Origin: Gammaproteobacteria bacterium
GTDB taxonomy: Bacteria > Pseudomonadota > Gammaproteobacteria > Nitrosococcales > Methylophagaceae
DNA length: 5,871 nt
NCBI GenBank assembly: GCA_003645385.1
Contig: QNEY01000125.1
Location: forward strand, 1 to 5,871
Direction of reading: 5' to 3'
In this document: positions 5,745-5,871 of the stretch, one piece after another
Layout of the letters: each line of letters begins with the position of its first letter
Position numbering within the stretch: position 1 is the stretch's first letter
The notes under the pieces: generated by a model
Told to the model about the DNA's origin: nothing
The model's input: the letters and a program-made list of their open reading frames with translations, nothing else
Databases searched by the model: none
Program-made: the position numbers and the translations under genes

Positions 5745-5871
5745 CTAGCCTGGAACAACATTCTCAGCTTGTGGGCCTTTTGCGCCTTGAGAAACTTCCA
5801 TTGTTACTGATTGACCTTCTTTCAAAGACTTAAAGCCTTCTGATTGAATTGCACTGTGATGTACAAATACA
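5745..5871 (-). CDS. Cold-shock protein, CspA family (C-terminal 41 residues; cut by window edge)
   Basis: Reading leftward from 5870, 41 codons end at TAG (5745-5747). The piece begins VFVHHSAIQSEGFKSL and ends PQAENVVPG. VFVHHSAI is the RNP-2 RNA-binding motif of CspA-type proteins (with His in place of the common Phe), followed by the EGQSVTMEV and KGPQAENV strands. Family proteins are about 65-70 residues, so some 25-30 N-terminal residues, including RNP-1 (KGFGFI type), lie beyond the edge. These small OB-fold proteins bind single-stranded RNA and DNA and act as RNA chaperones in the cytoplasm. The paralogue type (cold-induced or constitutive) cannot be told from this part. A strong intrinsic terminator follows. 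Confidence 0.94.
   Translation of the reverse strand, partial: VFVHHSAIQSEGFKSLKEGQSVTMEVSQGAKGPQAENVVPG

Overview
The window looks like a chromosomal piece of an AT-rich gammaproteobacterium able to fix CO2 by the Calvin-Benson-Bassham (CBB) cycle, probably a sulfur- or iron-oxidising chemolithoautotroph or a relative. The basis is a form II RubisCO (cbbM) followed by its activase genes cbbQ and cbbO, a divergent LysR-type cbbR, and a cold-shock protein gene of proteobacterial type. The genus cannot be fixed from the sequence alone. No mobile element, CRISPR array, tRNA or rRNA is visible.

Layout. From 3369 down to the left edge, on the minus strand, lies cbbM - cbbQ - cbbO (cbbO is cut by the window start). 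CbbM fixes CO2. CbbQ (a MoxR-type AAA+ ATPase) and CbbO (a von Willebrand A-type adaptor, N-terminal part only here) form the activase that removes inhibitory sugar phosphates from the RubisCO active site. A very stable C(UUCG)G hairpin separates cbbM from cbbQ. It probably protects cbbM mRNA or attenuates transcription, so that much more RubisCO than activase is made.

Between cbbM and the divergent cbbR (3531-4433, plus strand) is a 161-bp control region. It holds two inverted repeats matching the CbbR consensus TNA-N7-TNA (LysR T-N11-A box), centred 22 bp apart, a plausible cbbM promoter at the matching position, and a cbbM leader with two small inverted repeats and a good Shine-Dalgarno sequence. 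cbbR has no visible Shine-Dalgarno and an in-frame stop two codons upstream, so its start is fixed and it may be leaderless.

The right part holds an unrelated two-gene minus-strand operon. The first gene encodes a membrane-anchored protein with a metzincin-like zinc motif (HEILHTVGASD), probably an undescribed extracytoplasmic metallopeptidase. The second, joined by a 4-base ATGA overlap, encodes a small HugZ-like/pyridoxamine-phosphate-oxidase-fold flavin or heme protein whose 3' end overlaps the 3' end of cbbR. The right edge carries the last 41 codons of a cold-shock protein gene (minus strand) and its intrinsic terminator.
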